Notes under the pieces: model-generated
What the model saw: only the letters and a program-made list of their open reading frames with translations
Told to the model about the DNA's origin: nothing
Databases searched by the model: none
DNA from: Vibrio salinus
GTDB lineage: Bacteria > Pseudomonadota > Gammaproteobacteria > Enterobacterales > Vibrionaceae
Assembly (NCBI RefSeq): GCF_021272385.1
Contig: NZ_JAJSDZ010000005.1
Coordinates: forward strand, 682,001-746,000
Length of the DNA: 64,000 nt
Reading direction: 5' to 3'
Shown here: positions 50,786 through 60,117 of the stretch, one piece after another
Position numbering within the stretch: the stretch's first letter is position 1
How the letters are laid out: the number at the start of each line of letters is the position of its first letter
Program-made: the position numbers and the translations under genes

Positions 50786-51550
50786 TTATTCATTATCGAT
50801 ATCCAGAGCCCGTTTACCTTCATTGAGATAATTTTTCAGATAACTATCAATAACCCGTGGATTTTGCCCATCCTGAATAGCAAGTACACCATCCATGATT
50901 AAACGTCTGTTTAACGTTTCCTGTTCCCGGCGTAATGACAACTTGTCAGCAATTGGGAAGAAAACCATGTTTGATAATACCGCTCCGTATAACGTTGTTA
51001 ACAACGCAACCGCCATCGCCGGACCGATAGATTTTGGGTCATCCATATTGGACAACATCGCCACCAGCCCCACAAGCGTACCAATCATACCCATCGCAGG
51101 CGTTACGTCACCAAATGCCCGGAATACCGCCGTACCAAACTCATGTCGCTCATCCGTTAGCGAAATATCTTTCTGTAATGCTGCTCTGACAACATCGGCA
51201 TCATGCCCATCAACCAGTAAATCAATCCCTTTCTGCATAAAATTATTGGAAATTTCCATTTCTTCTAACGCCAGGAAACCACCTTTACGTGCTGCATCAG
51301 CCATTTCAACAATTTTAGCAATCAGGTCTTCCGGTTCATCGGCTTTAAACATAAACGCTTTGGCTGCTATCTTGCCAGAACCAAAAAATTGCCCCATGGT
51401 AAACTTCATCATAACAACGAATGCTGAACCACCGACAACAATAAGAATGGAAACCACATCAACGAACATTGACAGACTTCCACCAAGTACCATTGCCATG
51501 ATGACCATACCTAAGCCACCAAGTAATCCGACCAGTGTTGCTATATCCAC
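50786..51550 (-). CDS. pomA: Sodium-driven flagellar stator protein PomA
   Basis: 254 residues (Vibrio PomA 253), starting at a GTG with GAGGG upstream. Four membrane helices. TPAMGMIGTLVGLVAMLSNMDDP holds the conserved Pro that couples ion flow, and the cytosolic loop has the charged residues that touch FliG. The N-terminus (MDIATLVGLLGGLGMVIMAMVLGG) follows the Vibrio pattern. It forms the ion channel with PomB for the polar flagellum. Confidence 0.95.
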   Translation of the reverse strand: MDIATLVGLLGGLGMVIMAMVLGGSLSMFVDVVSILIVVGGSAFVVMMKFTMGQFFGSGKIAAKAFMFKADEPEDLIAKIVEMADAARKGGFLALEEMEISNNFMQKGIDLLVDGHDADVVRAALQKDISLTDERHEFGTAVFRAFGDVTPAMGMIGTLVGLVAMLSNMDDPKSIGPAMAVALLTTLYGAVLSNMVFFPIADKLSLRREQETLNRRLIMDGVLAIQDGQNPRVIDSYLKNYLNEGKRALDIDNE

Positions 51551-51886
51551 AGAGTAGCCCTCATCTTTTTTGTTCCCTTCTACGCCACTATCTCATTATC
51601 GGCTCTAAAAAAAAATCTTTAATTAAATTGTTGGATCACATCAAATATCTGCACAATAAGTTTATACTCAATCCTCGTAGAAAGTCATATTACAGTTCAA
51701 TTTCATCAGATTTTTCCGACAATAGATATTCTTCTGTTTAGAAAGAATGTGATTCTGTTTACAATTTATCGTGAATATCCCCATGTAGCTTCAGAGGTAT
51801 CCGGGTATACAAATAAAAGCAGTAATATTTGACCAACTACCGCCCCTAAGGTAAGTTTCCACCAAACCATTTTATTGATATACGTT
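51551..51886. other. Intergenic region between pomA and xseB
   Basis: About 335 AT-rich bases between divergent genes. It must hold the pomAB promoter (leftward) and the xseB-ispA-dxs promoter (rightward). No convincing sigma-70, sigma-28 or sigma-54 box was seen, and no ORF or hairpin is supported. Confidence 0.4.
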
Positions 51887-52141
51887 ATGGCAAGTAAAAA
51901 ACCAGAAAATATGTCTTACGAGGCAACCATTGAAGAACTGGATTCCTTGGTAAATCAGCTTGAAAACGGCGATCTATCACTTGATGACGCCCTGAAAAAA
52001 TTTGAACGGGGCATCACCTTAGCAAGAGCCGGACAGACCAAGCTCAATGAAGCAGAGCAGAAAGTTCAGATTTTACTCAATAACAGCGATGATGCCCCGC
52101 TGACAGAGTTCACTGATTCATCCGATAATTCGCCGGAGTAG
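51887..52141 (+). CDS. xseB: Exodeoxyribonuclease VII small subunit
   Basis: 84 residues from the ATG at 51887 (E. coli 80); a TTG 12 bases upstream was not used. SYEATIEELDSLVNQLENGDLSLDDALKKFERGITLA is the family signature, a pair of helices that coat the large subunit XseA. The enzyme degrades single-stranded DNA. First gene of xseB-ispA-dxs, 9 bases before ispA. Confidence 0.94.
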   Translation: MASKKPENMSYEATIEELDSLVNQLENGDLSLDDALKKFERGITLARAGQTKLNEAEQKVQILLNNSDDAPLTEFTDSSDNSPE

Positions 52142-52150
52142 TATCAGGTA

Positions 52151-53032
52151 ATGAAGGATCTTGCAGTATATCAGAAACGCAACAATCAACAGCTTGACCA
52201 ATGGTTAGATACATTGCCATATCAACATCAGGATTTGATTCAGGCCATGCGCTACGGGCTCCTGTTAGGAGGTAAGCGGGCCAGACCTTATCTTGTCTAT
52301 ATCACCGGGCAAATGCTGGGGTGTGAATTAAAGGATCTCGACACACCGGCATCGGCCATCGAATGTGTTCATGCCTATTCACTGATTCATGATGATCTGC
52401 CGGCAATGGACGATGACGAACTTCGCCGCGGCCATGATACCTGTCATATAAAATTTAATGAAGCAACGGCCGTCTTGACTGGCGATGCGTTGCAAACTTT
52501 CGCCTTTACCATTCTTTCTGAAGGACCTCTTTCTGAAGACGGAGAGCTCAACCGTATCAAAATGATTCAGGCTATGGCTCAGGCATCGGGAGCCAATGGT
52601 ATGTGTTTAGGGCAGGCCCTTGATCTTGAAGCAGAGAGCAAACAGGTACCCTTGTCTCAGTTAGAAGAAATTCACCGAAATAAAACCGGTGCTCTAATCA
52701 ATTGTGCTGTCCGGTTAGGCGCTCTGGCTGCCGGGAAAAAAGGCATCGATGTTTTACCTCAGCTTGAATCATTTTCACATGCAATAGGCTTAGCCTTTCA
52801 GGTACAAGATGATATCCTAGACATTATTAGTGACACAGAAACGCTGGGTAAACCACAAGGCTCCGATTGCAAACACAATAAGAGTACTTATCCGTCACTA
52901 TTAGGATTAGAGGGTGCGAAAAATAAAGCGCAGGCGCTCCTTGACGAAGCTCTGCAAGCGCTGAACTCTATTCCTTACAATACAGAATTACTTGAACAAT
53001 TCGCCCGATATGTTGTCGAGCGCAAAAATTAA
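52151..53032 (+). CDS. ispA: Farnesyl diphosphate synthase
   Basis: 293 residues (E. coli 299). The first Asp-rich motif is HDDLPAMDDDELRRG and the second QVQDDILDI, both binding Mg and diphosphate. It builds farnesyl diphosphate from IPP and DMAPP for undecaprenyl phosphate, ubiquinone and other isoprenoids. It is followed 23 bases later by dxs, which supplies the pathway. Confidence 0.96.
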   Translation: MKDLAVYQKRNNQQLDQWLDTLPYQHQDLIQAMRYGLLLGGKRARPYLVYITGQMLGCELKDLDTPASAIECVHAYSLIHDDLPAMDDDELRRGHDTCHIKFNEATAVLTGDALQTFAFTILSEGPLSEDGELNRIKMIQAMAQASGANGMCLGQALDLEAESKQVPLSQLEEIHRNKTGALINCAVRLGALAAGKKGIDVLPQLESFSHAIGLAFQVQDDILDIISDTETLGKPQGSDCKHNKSTYPSLLGLEGAKNKAQALLDEALQALNSIPYNTELLEQFARYVVERKN

Positions 53033-53055
53033 TATAAGATCACTAGCGCCTAATT

Positions 53056-54915
53056 ATGACCCTTGATATTTCAAAGTATCCAACTCTGGCTCTGGCCAAT
53101 GAGCCCAATGAGCTAAGAACATTACCAAAAGAAGCCTTGCCAAAGCTCTGCGAAGAGCTACGCACGTACCTTCTCAACTCAGTCAGTAAGTCAAGCGGAC
53201 ATTTAGCATCAGGGCTGGGAACGGTCGAACTCACTGTCGCACTTCATTACGTTTATAATACGCCTTTTGATCGTTTAATCTGGGATGTGGGGCATCAGGC
53301 ATACCCTCATAAAATCTTAACCGGCCGCCGCGATAGAATGTCGACAATCCGCCAGAAAAATGGATTACATCCATTCCCCTGGCGTGAAGAAAGTGACTAC
53401 GACACGCTGTCGGTCGGTCATTCCTCTACCTCTATCAGTGCCGCTTTAGGAATGGCGATCTGTGCAGAAAAAGAAGGCAAATCCCGTAAGGTGGTCAGTG
53501 TTATCGGTGATGGCGCTATCACCGGGGGAATGGCTTTCGAAGCAATGAACCATGCCGGAGGCATTCATCCGGATATGCTGGTCATCTTAAATGATAACGA
53601 GATGTCAATCTCAGAAAATGTGGGCGCGCTGAATAATCATCTTGCACAACTTCTTTCCGGAAACTTTTATACCTCTATCCGGGAAGGGGGTAAAAAAGTC
53701 CTGTCAGGACTGCCTCCGATAAAAGAACTGGTGAAAAAAACAGAAGAGCATCTGAAAGGCATGGTCGTACCGGGAACCATGTTTGAAGAGCTGGGCTTTA
53801 ACTATATTGGACCAGTTGACGGGCACGATGTGGTTGAACTGGTCAAAACACTAAAAAATATGCGAGAACTGAATGGCCCGCAGTTCCTTCATGTCATGAC
53901 CAAAAAAGGCAAAGGACATGAACCGGCTGAAAAAGATCCGATAGGTTATCATGCCGTACCTAAATTTGACCCAACCGATGATACATTGCCCAAATCGACA
54001 AGCGGCAAACCCACTTTTTCTAAAATTTTTGGTGATTTTCTGTGTGATATGGCAGAACAGGATCCGAAATTAATGGCCATCACCCCAGCCATGCGTGAAG
54101 GTTCGGGCATGGTTCGTTTTTCTAAAGAATTTCCTGAACAATATTTTGATGTTGCCATTGCAGAGCAACATGCTGTTACGTTAGCCAGTGGTATGGCGAT
54201 TGGTGGCTACCACCCTATCGTTGCCATTTATTCCACGTTTTTGCAACGCGGATACGACCAACTCATTCACGATGTAGCAATCATGAACCTCCCGGTCATG
54301 TTTGCCATTGACAGAGCCGGACTGGTCGGAGCCGATGGACAAACCCATCAGGGTGCCTTTGATCTGAGCTTTTTACGCTGTATTCCAAATATCGTAGTCA
54401 TGACACCAAGTGATGAAAACGAATGTCGCCAAATGCTGTACACAGGCCATCAGCACAGAGGCCCAAGTGCAGTACGTTACCCCCGGGGTAGTGGTACAGG
54501 TGCAGTTCTTGATGATACTTTTAACGAATTACCGATTGGTAAAGGACGTATTATTAGAAAAGGTCAGAACGTTGCCATTTTAAACTTTGGGACGCTTCTG
54601 CCTTATGCTAGGGAAGCAGCAGAAAAACTTGATGCGACCATTGCCGATATGAGATTTGTAAAACCACTGGATAAAGCACTGGTTCTTAAACTGGCAAGAA
54701 GCCATGATGTGATCGTCACTCTGGAAGAAAACGTCATTGCCGGTGGCGCCGGTTCTGCCGTAACCGAATTCCTGATGAAAGAAAAATGCATCAAACCGGT
54801 ACTGAATCTGGGACTGCCTGACGAATTCGTCCATCAGGGTACCCAGCAGGAACTTCATACCGAACTGGGGCTCGATGCCGAAGGCATCGAACGGGCCATC
54901 CGGGACTACTTATAG
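53056..54915 (+). CDS. dxs: 1-deoxy-D-xylulose-5-phosphate synthase
   Basis: 619 residues (E. coli 620). The thiamine-diphosphate motif is [19 protein letters not shown], and the transketolase-type Glu is in [14 protein letters not shown]. The N-terminal HDxxH-like QHxYPHK appears as [13 protein letters not shown]. It makes DXP from pyruvate and glyceraldehyde-3-phosphate, the entry and flux-controlling step of the MEP pathway. Third gene of the operon, closed by a terminator. Confidence 0.97.
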   Translation: MTLDISKYPTLALANEPNELRTLPKEALPKLCEELRTYLLNSVSKSSGHLASGLGTVELTVALHYVYNTPFDRLIWDVGHQAYPHKILTGRRDRMSTIRQKNGLHPFPWREESDYDTLSVGHSSTSISAALGMAICAEKEGKSRKVVSVIGDGAITGGMAFEAMNHAGGIHPDMLVILNDNEMSISENVGALNNHLAQLLSGNFYTSIREGGKKVLSGLPPIKELVKKTEEHLKGMVVPGTMFEELGFNYIGPVDGHDVVELVKTLKNMRELNGPQFLHVMTKKGKGHEPAEKDPIGYHAVPKFDPTDDTLPKSTSGKPTFSKIFGDFLCDMAEQDPKLMAITPAMREGSGMVRFSKEFPEQYFDVAIAEQHAVTLASGMAIGGYHPIVAIYSTFLQRGYDQLIHDVAIMNLPVMFAIDRAGLVGADGQTHQGAFDLSFLRCIPNIVVMTPSDENECRQMLYTGHQHRGPSAVRYPRGSGTGAVLDDTFNELPIGKGRIIRKGQNVAILNFGTLLPYAREAAEKLDATIADMRFVKPLDKALVLKLARSHDVIVTLEENVIAGGAGSAVTEFLMKEKCIKPVLNLGLPDEFVHQGTQQELHTELGLDAEGIERAIRDYL

Positions 54916-54944
54916 CCAGGGGCTGTTGATGCCATATAAGCGAT

Positions 54945-54971
54945 AAAAAATCCCCTTACCGGGGATTTTTT
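54945..54971. terminator. Terminator shared by dxs and truC
   Basis: AAAAAATCCCC and GGGGATTTTT with a TTACC loop, followed by T on the plus strand. It lies 29 bases after the dxs stop and reaches the truC stop codon, so it is probably used from both sides. Confidence 0.85.
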
Positions 54972-55689
54972 ATAACGTCCAGTTAAATTCCTGCATCAGA
55001 TGCTGCCATGTCCCGTCCAGCGATGCGTTAATGTCTACCCGCTCCTGTGTAAACGGGTGAATAAAAGATAACCGGGTTGCATGTAAAAGCAGACGATGAG
55101 AATGATAATGCTCCCGGAAAAGACGATTGTGCTTGCCATCACCATGAGTCGTATCACCAATAATGTGGTGACTTAAGTGGTGCATATGTCGTCGCAACTG
55201 ATGCTTCCTTCCCGTCTTAGGTTTCATTTCAATCAGACAATAACGGCTGGCGGGAAACCGCCCAGTCGAAAATGGCACTTCCACTTTAGCCAGAGGACGA
55301 TATTCCGTAATGGCAGACTGAGCGTCTTTATCCTGCTTGGCATACTTGTCCGCAATCTTATCCAACTCTTCTTTGAGTGGATAATCCAGAACTCCCGGTG
55401 TCGGTATCCATCCTCTTACAATAGCGTGATAGACTTTTTCCATATCATGTCTGGCAAACATTGGCGCCATTTCCGATGCATATTCCCCGGATAACGCAAA
55501 CACCAAAACCCCTGATGTCGGACGATCAAGACGATGAAGAGGAAAAACGTGTTGCCCTATTTGGTCCCTCAACGTTTGCATAACAAAACGGGTTTCGTGT
55601 TTATCCAGCCATGAACGGTGAACAAGCATTCCTGCCGGTTTGTTCACAGCAACAATATAAGCGTCCTGATAGATAATCTCTAATATCAC
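54970..55689 (-). CDS. truC: tRNA pseudouridine-65 synthase TruC
   Basis: 239 residues from the GTG at 55689, which overlaps the yqcC stop by 4 bases (GTGA) and has AAAGGG upstream. A longer frame starting inside yqcC was rejected. RluA-type motif HRLDRPTSG holds the catalytic Asp55. VNKPAGMLVHRSWLD and PKTGRKHQLRRHMHHL are the TruC-like blocks. It makes pseudouridine at position 65 of tRNA. Confidence 0.94.
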   Translation of the reverse strand: MILEIIYQDAYIVAVNKPAGMLVHRSWLDKHETRFVMQTLRDQIGQHVFPLHRLDRPTSGVLVFALSGEYASEMAPMFARHDMEKVYHAIVRGWIPTPGVLDYPLKEELDKIADKYAKQDKDAQSAITEYRPLAKVEVPFSTGRFPASRYCLIEMKPKTGRKHQLRRHMHHLSHHIIGDTTHGDGKHNRLFREHYHSHRLLLHATRLSFIHPFTQERVDINASLDGTWQHLMQEFNWTL

Positions 55690-55997
55690 TGACAAACCCT
55701 TTCGATTTCCCGAAGAATCTTCAGAATGGTAGCCATAGCCGGTTTCTCTTTCCAACATTCCTCAAAATACGGAGTCATGGTAAACCCATTAGGAATGGAT
55801 TGCAGTTGAATAGCCTGATTCATTTTAGGTATAAAAATCCATTGCAACCACTGGTGAGGCTCTAGTTTATCCATAGCGAAAGGAGTCCGACTCAGCAATA
55901 TCTCCTGCTCCGGGGACTCCTCATCCCATAAAGACTGCATTGTCAATGCATCTTCGAGATCATGTAATAAATTACGAATATCAGTAAAATGGGTCAT
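55686..55997 (-). CDS. yqcC: YqcC-like protein
   Basis: 103 residues from the ATG at 55997, the length and N-terminus of the YqcC family (E. coli 109). The open frame reaches 56084 but its first 29 residues are not conserved. TPFAMDKLEPHQWLQWIFIPKMN is the family core. The function is unknown. It is always beside truC, and translationally coupled to it here. Confidence 0.9.
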   Translation of the reverse strand: MTHFTDIRNLLHDLEDALTMQSLWDEESPEQEILLSRTPFAMDKLEPHQWLQWIFIPKMNQAIQLQSIPNGFTMTPYFEECWKEKPAMATILKILREIERVCQ

Positions 55998-56083
55998 TAT
56001 CTTATGGTGACTTTTCTTCTGGACTTGAAAACAGCGGATAGAATACCATTTATTCATGATGTACTCCGAGAAACATTGTTCCA

Positions 56084-57130
56084 ATGACTAAAATTTCAAC
56101 TTTGACCGAACTGCTAAACGAGAGTGGCTGTGACTATCTGATATTTGATCTTAGCCGCCGGGTATCTCAGATCCCACCAGCAGACTTTGCAAAAATAGAA
56201 GAAGGTCAGATGCCCTATCCGGCGCCTGTTCAGCGTAAAGCTAACTTAGCAATTTCCTACTGGAATAAAAAAAGAGAGCCATGGATTTGGTTTTTAAAAT
56301 TTGAGTTAGATGAACGGGGATTACTAAAATCAACCGATATTGGACAGTTTATCCGCTATGTCATTGAAGCCATGGGCTCCAGACTTTCCGATGATATGAC
56401 AGAAGAACAGCAGGAAAAGCTGGCCAATAACCCTTATACCTACCGGCCACCGGAAGAAAAGTTAGCCATTTTTCACAGTCTGCTCCGGGCAAAACTCAAT
56501 CTGCCCTGTAGTCAATACTATGAGCATGCTCAACATTACATGAGTGGAGGTCTCGGCTGGGATAACTGGCAAACGGTCGGGTTACAGGGGATTTCAGACA
56601 TATGCGCCCGGATTTCACATGAGCAGAATTCCATATTACTCAGAAAAGCATTACGTCAGTTACCAAATCCGCCTAAATATGCTCTTTTAGGTGTTCTGGA
56701 ACATATCGAATTACCCAATTCTCTGGCAAAAACACTGGAAGAACTGACAGAAGATGAATTGAAGAAAACAGAAATTGACTTATTTCTGCTGGCGGCTTAT
56801 GTCAGGGCATTAGCCGGGGCTCAGGAAAAACAACTGGCCTCAGTATGCAGAAAGTTACTAAACGATCCCTTTTTAAGTCACAAAGAAATCTTAATTGCGA
56901 TAGCTGGCCGCAGTGCCTCTATTCTGCGTGATCCAATACTGGCCCAACAGTTTCTGATACGTCTGGCGGAAAGCAATGATCAAAACTTCTTTAATCAGAT
57001 ATTTGCCGATTTAGTCATGCAGCCAACACTCCGGCACGTTTTCCTGACACTTCTTCATTCCGATGCAACCGAAGAACTTCAGACCGCATTACTTACACTA
57101 CAGCAATCAACAAAGCGAACCGCCCGCTAA
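56084..57130 (+). CDS. DUF3549 protein
   Basis: 348 residues, soluble, mostly helical, with many short leucine-rich helices in the C-terminal half (about 190-340) that look like helical repeats. It matches the DUF3549 family of vibrios and shewanellae, with no known function. It is divergent from yqcC. It overlaps the DUF3301 start by one base. Confidence 0.8.
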   Translation: MTKISTLTELLNESGCDYLIFDLSRRVSQIPPADFAKIEEGQMPYPAPVQRKANLAISYWNKKREPWIWFLKFELDERGLLKSTDIGQFIRYVIEAMGSRLSDDMTEEQQEKLANNPYTYRPPEEKLAIFHSLLRAKLNLPCSQYYEHAQHYMSGGLGWDNWQTVGLQGISDICARISHEQNSILLRKALRQLPNPPKYALLGVLEHIELPNSLAKTLEELTEDELKKTEIDLFLLAAYVRALAGAQEKQLASVCRKLLNDPFLSHKEILIAIAGRSASILRDPILAQQFLIRLAESNDQNFFNQIFADLVMQPTLRHVFLTLLHSDATEELQTALLTLQQSTKRTAR

Positions 57131-57423
57131 TGGATACTTTGATCTGGATTTTACTTCTGAGTTTATTTTGCTTTCTGTTCTGGCAGCAAAGCCGACAAAA
57201 TGAAGAAGCCAAAAGACACATCAATGCCAAATGCGAAGCTCTGGGCCTGCAAGTCGTCAGCATTGCACGTGCAGGCCACCGAATCAGAAATAACGGCCGT
57301 TGGTACTGGCATACCCGATACCTTTTTGAATTCTCATCTCAGGGCGATGACTGTTACGAAGGGTATCTGGATATGATCGGCTTCATAGCGGTAAAGTTCT
57401 GGATTCCTCCACATCGCATATAA
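57130..57423 (+). CDS. DUF3301 membrane-anchored protein
   Basis: 97 residues. One N-terminal membrane helix (about 2-17, LIWILLLSLFCFLFWQ) with a short soluble basic domain, GRWYWHTRYLFEFSSQGDDCYEGYL, on the cytosolic or periplasmic side. It matches DUF3301, function unknown, and is translated together with DUF3549. Its last 41 bases overlap the 3' end of the opposite acetyltransferase gene. Confidence 0.8.
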   Translation: MDTLIWILLLSLFCFLFWQQSRQNEEAKRHINAKCEALGLQVVSIARAGHRIRNNGRWYWHTRYLFEFSSQGDDCYEGYLDMIGFIAVKFWIPPHRI

Positions 57424-57901
57424 AGAAGAATTCATCCGGCTTTCTGCCATAAGACTGAAAACCTAACTTATTTAACAAACGGACTGCCGCCTTATTTTGA
57501 GCCTGAACGGTTGCTTTGATTTCAGTCAGAAAACAATTCTGGGCACGCATATTAGGAATAAAGGACTTCAAAGCTTCATACGCAAACCCTTTTCCCCAGT
57601 AAGCTTTATCAAAAATAAACAATAAATCACCAATACCTTTGCTCACTGACAACTGAATATGACCGATGTATTCCCGGTTATAATTATCCAGAACCGCCAT
57701 AGCAAAAATATCGGCTGAAACCAGAAGCTGATGAAACCGTTCACGGGCAACTGAAATCGTTAGCGGCCCCCCTAAAAACGCCCGGTTTTTAGTACAACAA
57801 TTTAGCATCAGAAAATTAGACTCAAACAACTCTGTATATGGGAGCAATAAGGCCCGTTTAGTCGCAATTGTCACAAACTGTCCTTGTTTTGCCAGAAGCA
57901 A
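57383..57901 (-). CDS. GNAT N-acetyltransferase (RimJ/RimL type)
   Basis: 172 residues. The acetyl-CoA binding region is seen in YIGHIQLSVSKGIGDLLFIFDKAYWGKGFAYEALKSFI and the later AQNKAAVRLLNKLGFQSYG, the GNAT_3 pattern seen in enzymes acting on protein N-termini or small amines. The substrate is not known. It is convergent with DUF3301 and overlaps it by 41 bases. Confidence 0.83.
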   Translation of the reverse strand: MLLAKQGQFVTIATKRALLLPYTELFESNFLMLNCCTKNRAFLGGPLTISVARERFHQLLVSADIFAMAVLDNYNREYIGHIQLSVSKGIGDLLFIFDKAYWGKGFAYEALKSFIPNMRAQNCFLTEIKATVQAQNKAAVRLLNKLGFQSYGRKPDEFFFICDVEESRTLPL

Positions 57902-57994
57902 ATAATTATGTAATCTAAAACGGCGAAAGTGTAACGCCGTCGTTCGGGAGTTGAAACCTTTATTTCGTCAGAATTCTGTTTCAGTTGAATCAGA

Positions 57995-58300
57995 ACAAAG
58001 GAAACCCCCGCTACCGGAAAGGTAACGGGGTCTGGTCTAAATGCAGCTTTCCGGCTACGGGTATGCGTCCTGCCTGTCTGTCATTTTTTTATTTATTCCA
58101 TTAACAATCTTCCGAGCATCGCCTTCCTGACGGTGTCCACTCATCCATGACACTGAGTCCTTGTCAGCTCTCATCACTTATTCCCTGAGCGGTTTCCCTG
58201 ACATCATCCTGATGTTGTTCCAATTCTGTCTTCACTCCGGAAGACCACATCCTGTTTTTTAAAGCCGTATCCTTTCGACCTTTTCAATTTAACCTTTCTG
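57995..58300 (-). ncRNA. csrB: CsrB-family regulatory RNA
   Basis: Non-coding stretch of about 300 bases that reads, on the minus strand, as a string of short hairpins with GGA in the loops. I count 15 GGA triplets. Examples: ACATCA-GGA-TGATGT (as in E. coli CsrB), GTCTTC-CGGAGT-GAAGAC, GTCAGGAAGGC, GGCAGGACGC and AAACAGGATGTGG. The end is the stem CCCCGTTACC with GGTAGCGGGG, followed by TTTCCTTTGTT. Such RNAs bind many CsrA dimers and free its mRNA targets. A GacA/VarA box lies upstream. The exact ends are estimated. Vibrios carry several Csr RNAs, so the number letter may differ. Confidence 0.85.
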
Positions 58301-58439
58301 CGTTTTAACGCAATATGGAAAGAATATTACGAATTAAAACAACACAAAGCTTGATAAACAAACTCTCAGTTTTTCATTATGTTAAATGTAAAAAAGAACA
58401 AAGATTAAACACAGCAAACTATTCATATCTCACAGCTTT

Positions 58440-58457
58440 TGTAAGATATTTCTCACA
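58440..58457 (-). promoter_or_regulatory. GacA/VarA (UvrY)-type binding site upstream of csrB
   Basis: TGTAAG-ATATTT-CTCACA matches the palindromic GacA consensus TGTAAG-N6-CTTACA with one mismatch. It lies about 150 bases upstream of the estimated csrB start, a spacing seen for other csr/rsm RNA genes. It could also affect the rightward gene at 58523. Confidence 0.75.
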
Positions 58458-58522
58458 ACCAAGGAAGCACTTTTGTTACGGCCCGTTTATGCTTAAAATA
58501 AGGGTATTTAAGAGGGCGAAGC

Positions 58523-58819
58523 ATGTCAGCATCTGAGATAAGCAAAGAGATTGAGACTATCCTCAACCAATTGGATGGTGAAGGGAAAGAGCCCACAACC
58601 GCATTAATTAAAGCCCGACTGGCGATGCCGGTCCCTATTCCGGCTATTATTGCAGCGTTAAAAAGCTGGAAATCATCAAAACGGGTTGCGAAAGTTGAAA
58701 TACAGCAAAAACCGATTCAGACACCGGAAGCACGTATTGAAGTGTTAGAAGACCAGATTTCAGATCTGTTAACCAGAGTAGCTCATCTTGAAGCACAAAT
58801 AGAGAAACGAAGCAAATGA
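58523..58819 (+). CDS. Small coiled-coil protein beside YaiI
   Basis: 98 residues. An N-terminal helical domain (about 1-55, [12 protein letters not shown]...[29 protein letters not shown]) looks like a KfrA/winged-helix-type DNA-binding fold. A coiled coil follows from about 70 ([27 protein letters not shown]). I do not recognise a named family. It overlaps yaiI by 4 bases (ATGA), so it is co-translated with it. AGAGGGC precedes the ATG. Confidence 0.7.
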   Translation: MSASEISKEIETILNQLDGEGKEPTTALIKARLAMPVPIPAIIAALKSWKSSKRVAKVEIQQKPIQTPEARIEVLEDQISDLLTRVAHLEAQIEKRSK

Positions 58820-59277
58820 AAATATGGGTTGATGCAGACGCCTGTCCGAAACCGATCAGGGAAACCATTATAAAAGCAGCAGAACGGACCAAAATCCCCT
58901 GCACTTTTGTCGCTAACCATGTAATTCCGTTACCAAAAAGGTTGAATATTACAATGCTTCAGGTCGAAAGTGGCTTTGATGTTGCCGATAATGAAATTGC
59001 CAGACGAGTGAGAGAAAATGACTTAGTCATCACCGCAGACATTCCACTGGCCAATGATGTCATCGAAAAAAAAGCTCAGGCACTCAGTCCCAGGGGCGAG
59101 CTTTTTACCACTGAAAACATAAAATCCCGCCTGAATATCCGGGATTTTATGGATACTATGCGCTCAAGTGGTGTGCATACCGGCGGACCAGCGGCGCTTT
59201 CTCAGGCAGATAAACGAGCCTTTGCCGGACATCTTGACCGTATTCTCTCCAAGTATGGACAAAACAATAAACAATAA
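58816..59277 (+). CDS. yaiI: YaiI/YqxD (DUF188) protein
   Basis: 153 residues (E. coli YaiI 152). The conserved opening [16 protein letters not shown], and [22 protein letters not shown] with the Asp residues of a PIN-like fold, are present. Possibly a metal-dependent nuclease, but no activity is established. It shares 4 bases with the preceding gene and is followed 27 bases later by trmO. Confidence 0.92.
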   Translation: MKIWVDADACPKPIRETIIKAAERTKIPCTFVANHVIPLPKRLNITMLQVESGFDVADNEIARRVRENDLVITADIPLANDVIEKKAQALSPRGELFTTENIKSRLNIRDFMDTMRSSGVHTGGPAALSQADKRAFAGHLDRILSKYGQNNKQ

Positions 59278-59304
59278 ACCATTTACCGGAACACGGAAAT
59301 ATCA

Positions 59305-60015
59305 ATGATAAACAGTAATATATACCAGATAGAACCGGTTGGGGTTATTGAAACACCATACAAAGAAAAATTTTCGGTTCCCCGGCAACCTGGTCTGGTT
59401 CCATCTGTCTCACGAATCCGATTGCAGGGAAAAGCCAATTGCAGTGAATCCATCCGGGGAATCGAACAATTCAGCCATGTCTGGCTACTTTTCCTGTTTG
59501 ATCAAAACCTGAACGCAGGCTGGAAACCCACAGTCAGACCTCCGAGACTGGGTGGAAATGAACGCATCGGCGTCTTTGCATCACGCTCAACGTTCAGACC
59601 CAATGGAATTGGGATGTCTGCCGTAGAGTTAAAAGGCACTGAACAGATTGGGGAACAATTTTACCTTTTACTGGGCGGTGTGGATTTAGTCGACCAAACA
59701 CCAATCGTCGATATAAAACCTTATATTCCCTATTCTGATTCGGTTGATAATGCCAATGGCGGTTATGCAAATGAGCGCCCCGAGCCACTACAACAGGTTC
59801 GGTTTTCGGATCAGGCTCAGCAGTTTTTCCGTCATATAAAGGATAGCGACCATAAACGCTCGGTTATTCATGACGTTCTCGCTCAGGATCCGAGGCCAGC
59901 CTACAAACGTAAAAAGCCAGACAATAAAGAATATGCCGTCCATTTGTTTGATTTAAACGTAAAGTTTGTTTTCAACCAACAAATAGTGACAGTAACTGCA
60001 ATTGAATACTTTTGA
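59305..60015 (+). CDS. trmO: tRNA t6A37 N6-methyltransferase TrmO
   Basis: 236 residues (E. coli YaeB/TrmO 235). An N-terminal UPF0066 beta-barrel contains EPVGVIETPYKEKFSVPRQPGLVP, FSHVWLLFLFDQN and RSTFRPNGIGMSAVELKG, the SAM-binding face. It methylates t6A37 in tRNA-Thr reading ACY codons. ACGGAAAT precedes the ATG. It is the last gene before proS, with the usual yaiI-trmO-proS vibrio neighbourhood. Confidence 0.95.
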   Translation: MINSNIYQIEPVGVIETPYKEKFSVPRQPGLVPSVSRIRLQGKANCSESIRGIEQFSHVWLLFLFDQNLNAGWKPTVRPPRLGGNERIGVFASRSTFRPNGIGMSAVELKGTEQIGEQFYLLLGGVDLVDQTPIVDIKPYIPYSDSVDNANGGYANERPEPLQQVRFSDQAQQFFRHIKDSDHKRSVIHDVLAQDPRPAYKRKKPDNKEYAVHLFDLNVKFVFNQQIVTVTAIEYF

Positions 60016-60117
60016 CAGATGCAAATGGCTGATATCATATGCGGCTAATTTTAAGTATTCCGTTAACGGTTCATCGCTGACGGAATGTATTAATCACTTG
60101 ATGAACGGATACCATAA

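Noticed and set aside
50895..51557. 220-residue open frame on the plus strand opposite pomA
   Set aside because: It lies wholly antisense to the well-supported pomA, has biased Ser/Thr/Pro composition typical of shadow frames, and no ribosome site or family match.
58315..58536. 73-residue open frame just before the 58523 gene
   Set aside because: It overlaps the csrB promoter and the GacA-type box, is out of frame with its neighbour, and has no ribosome site.
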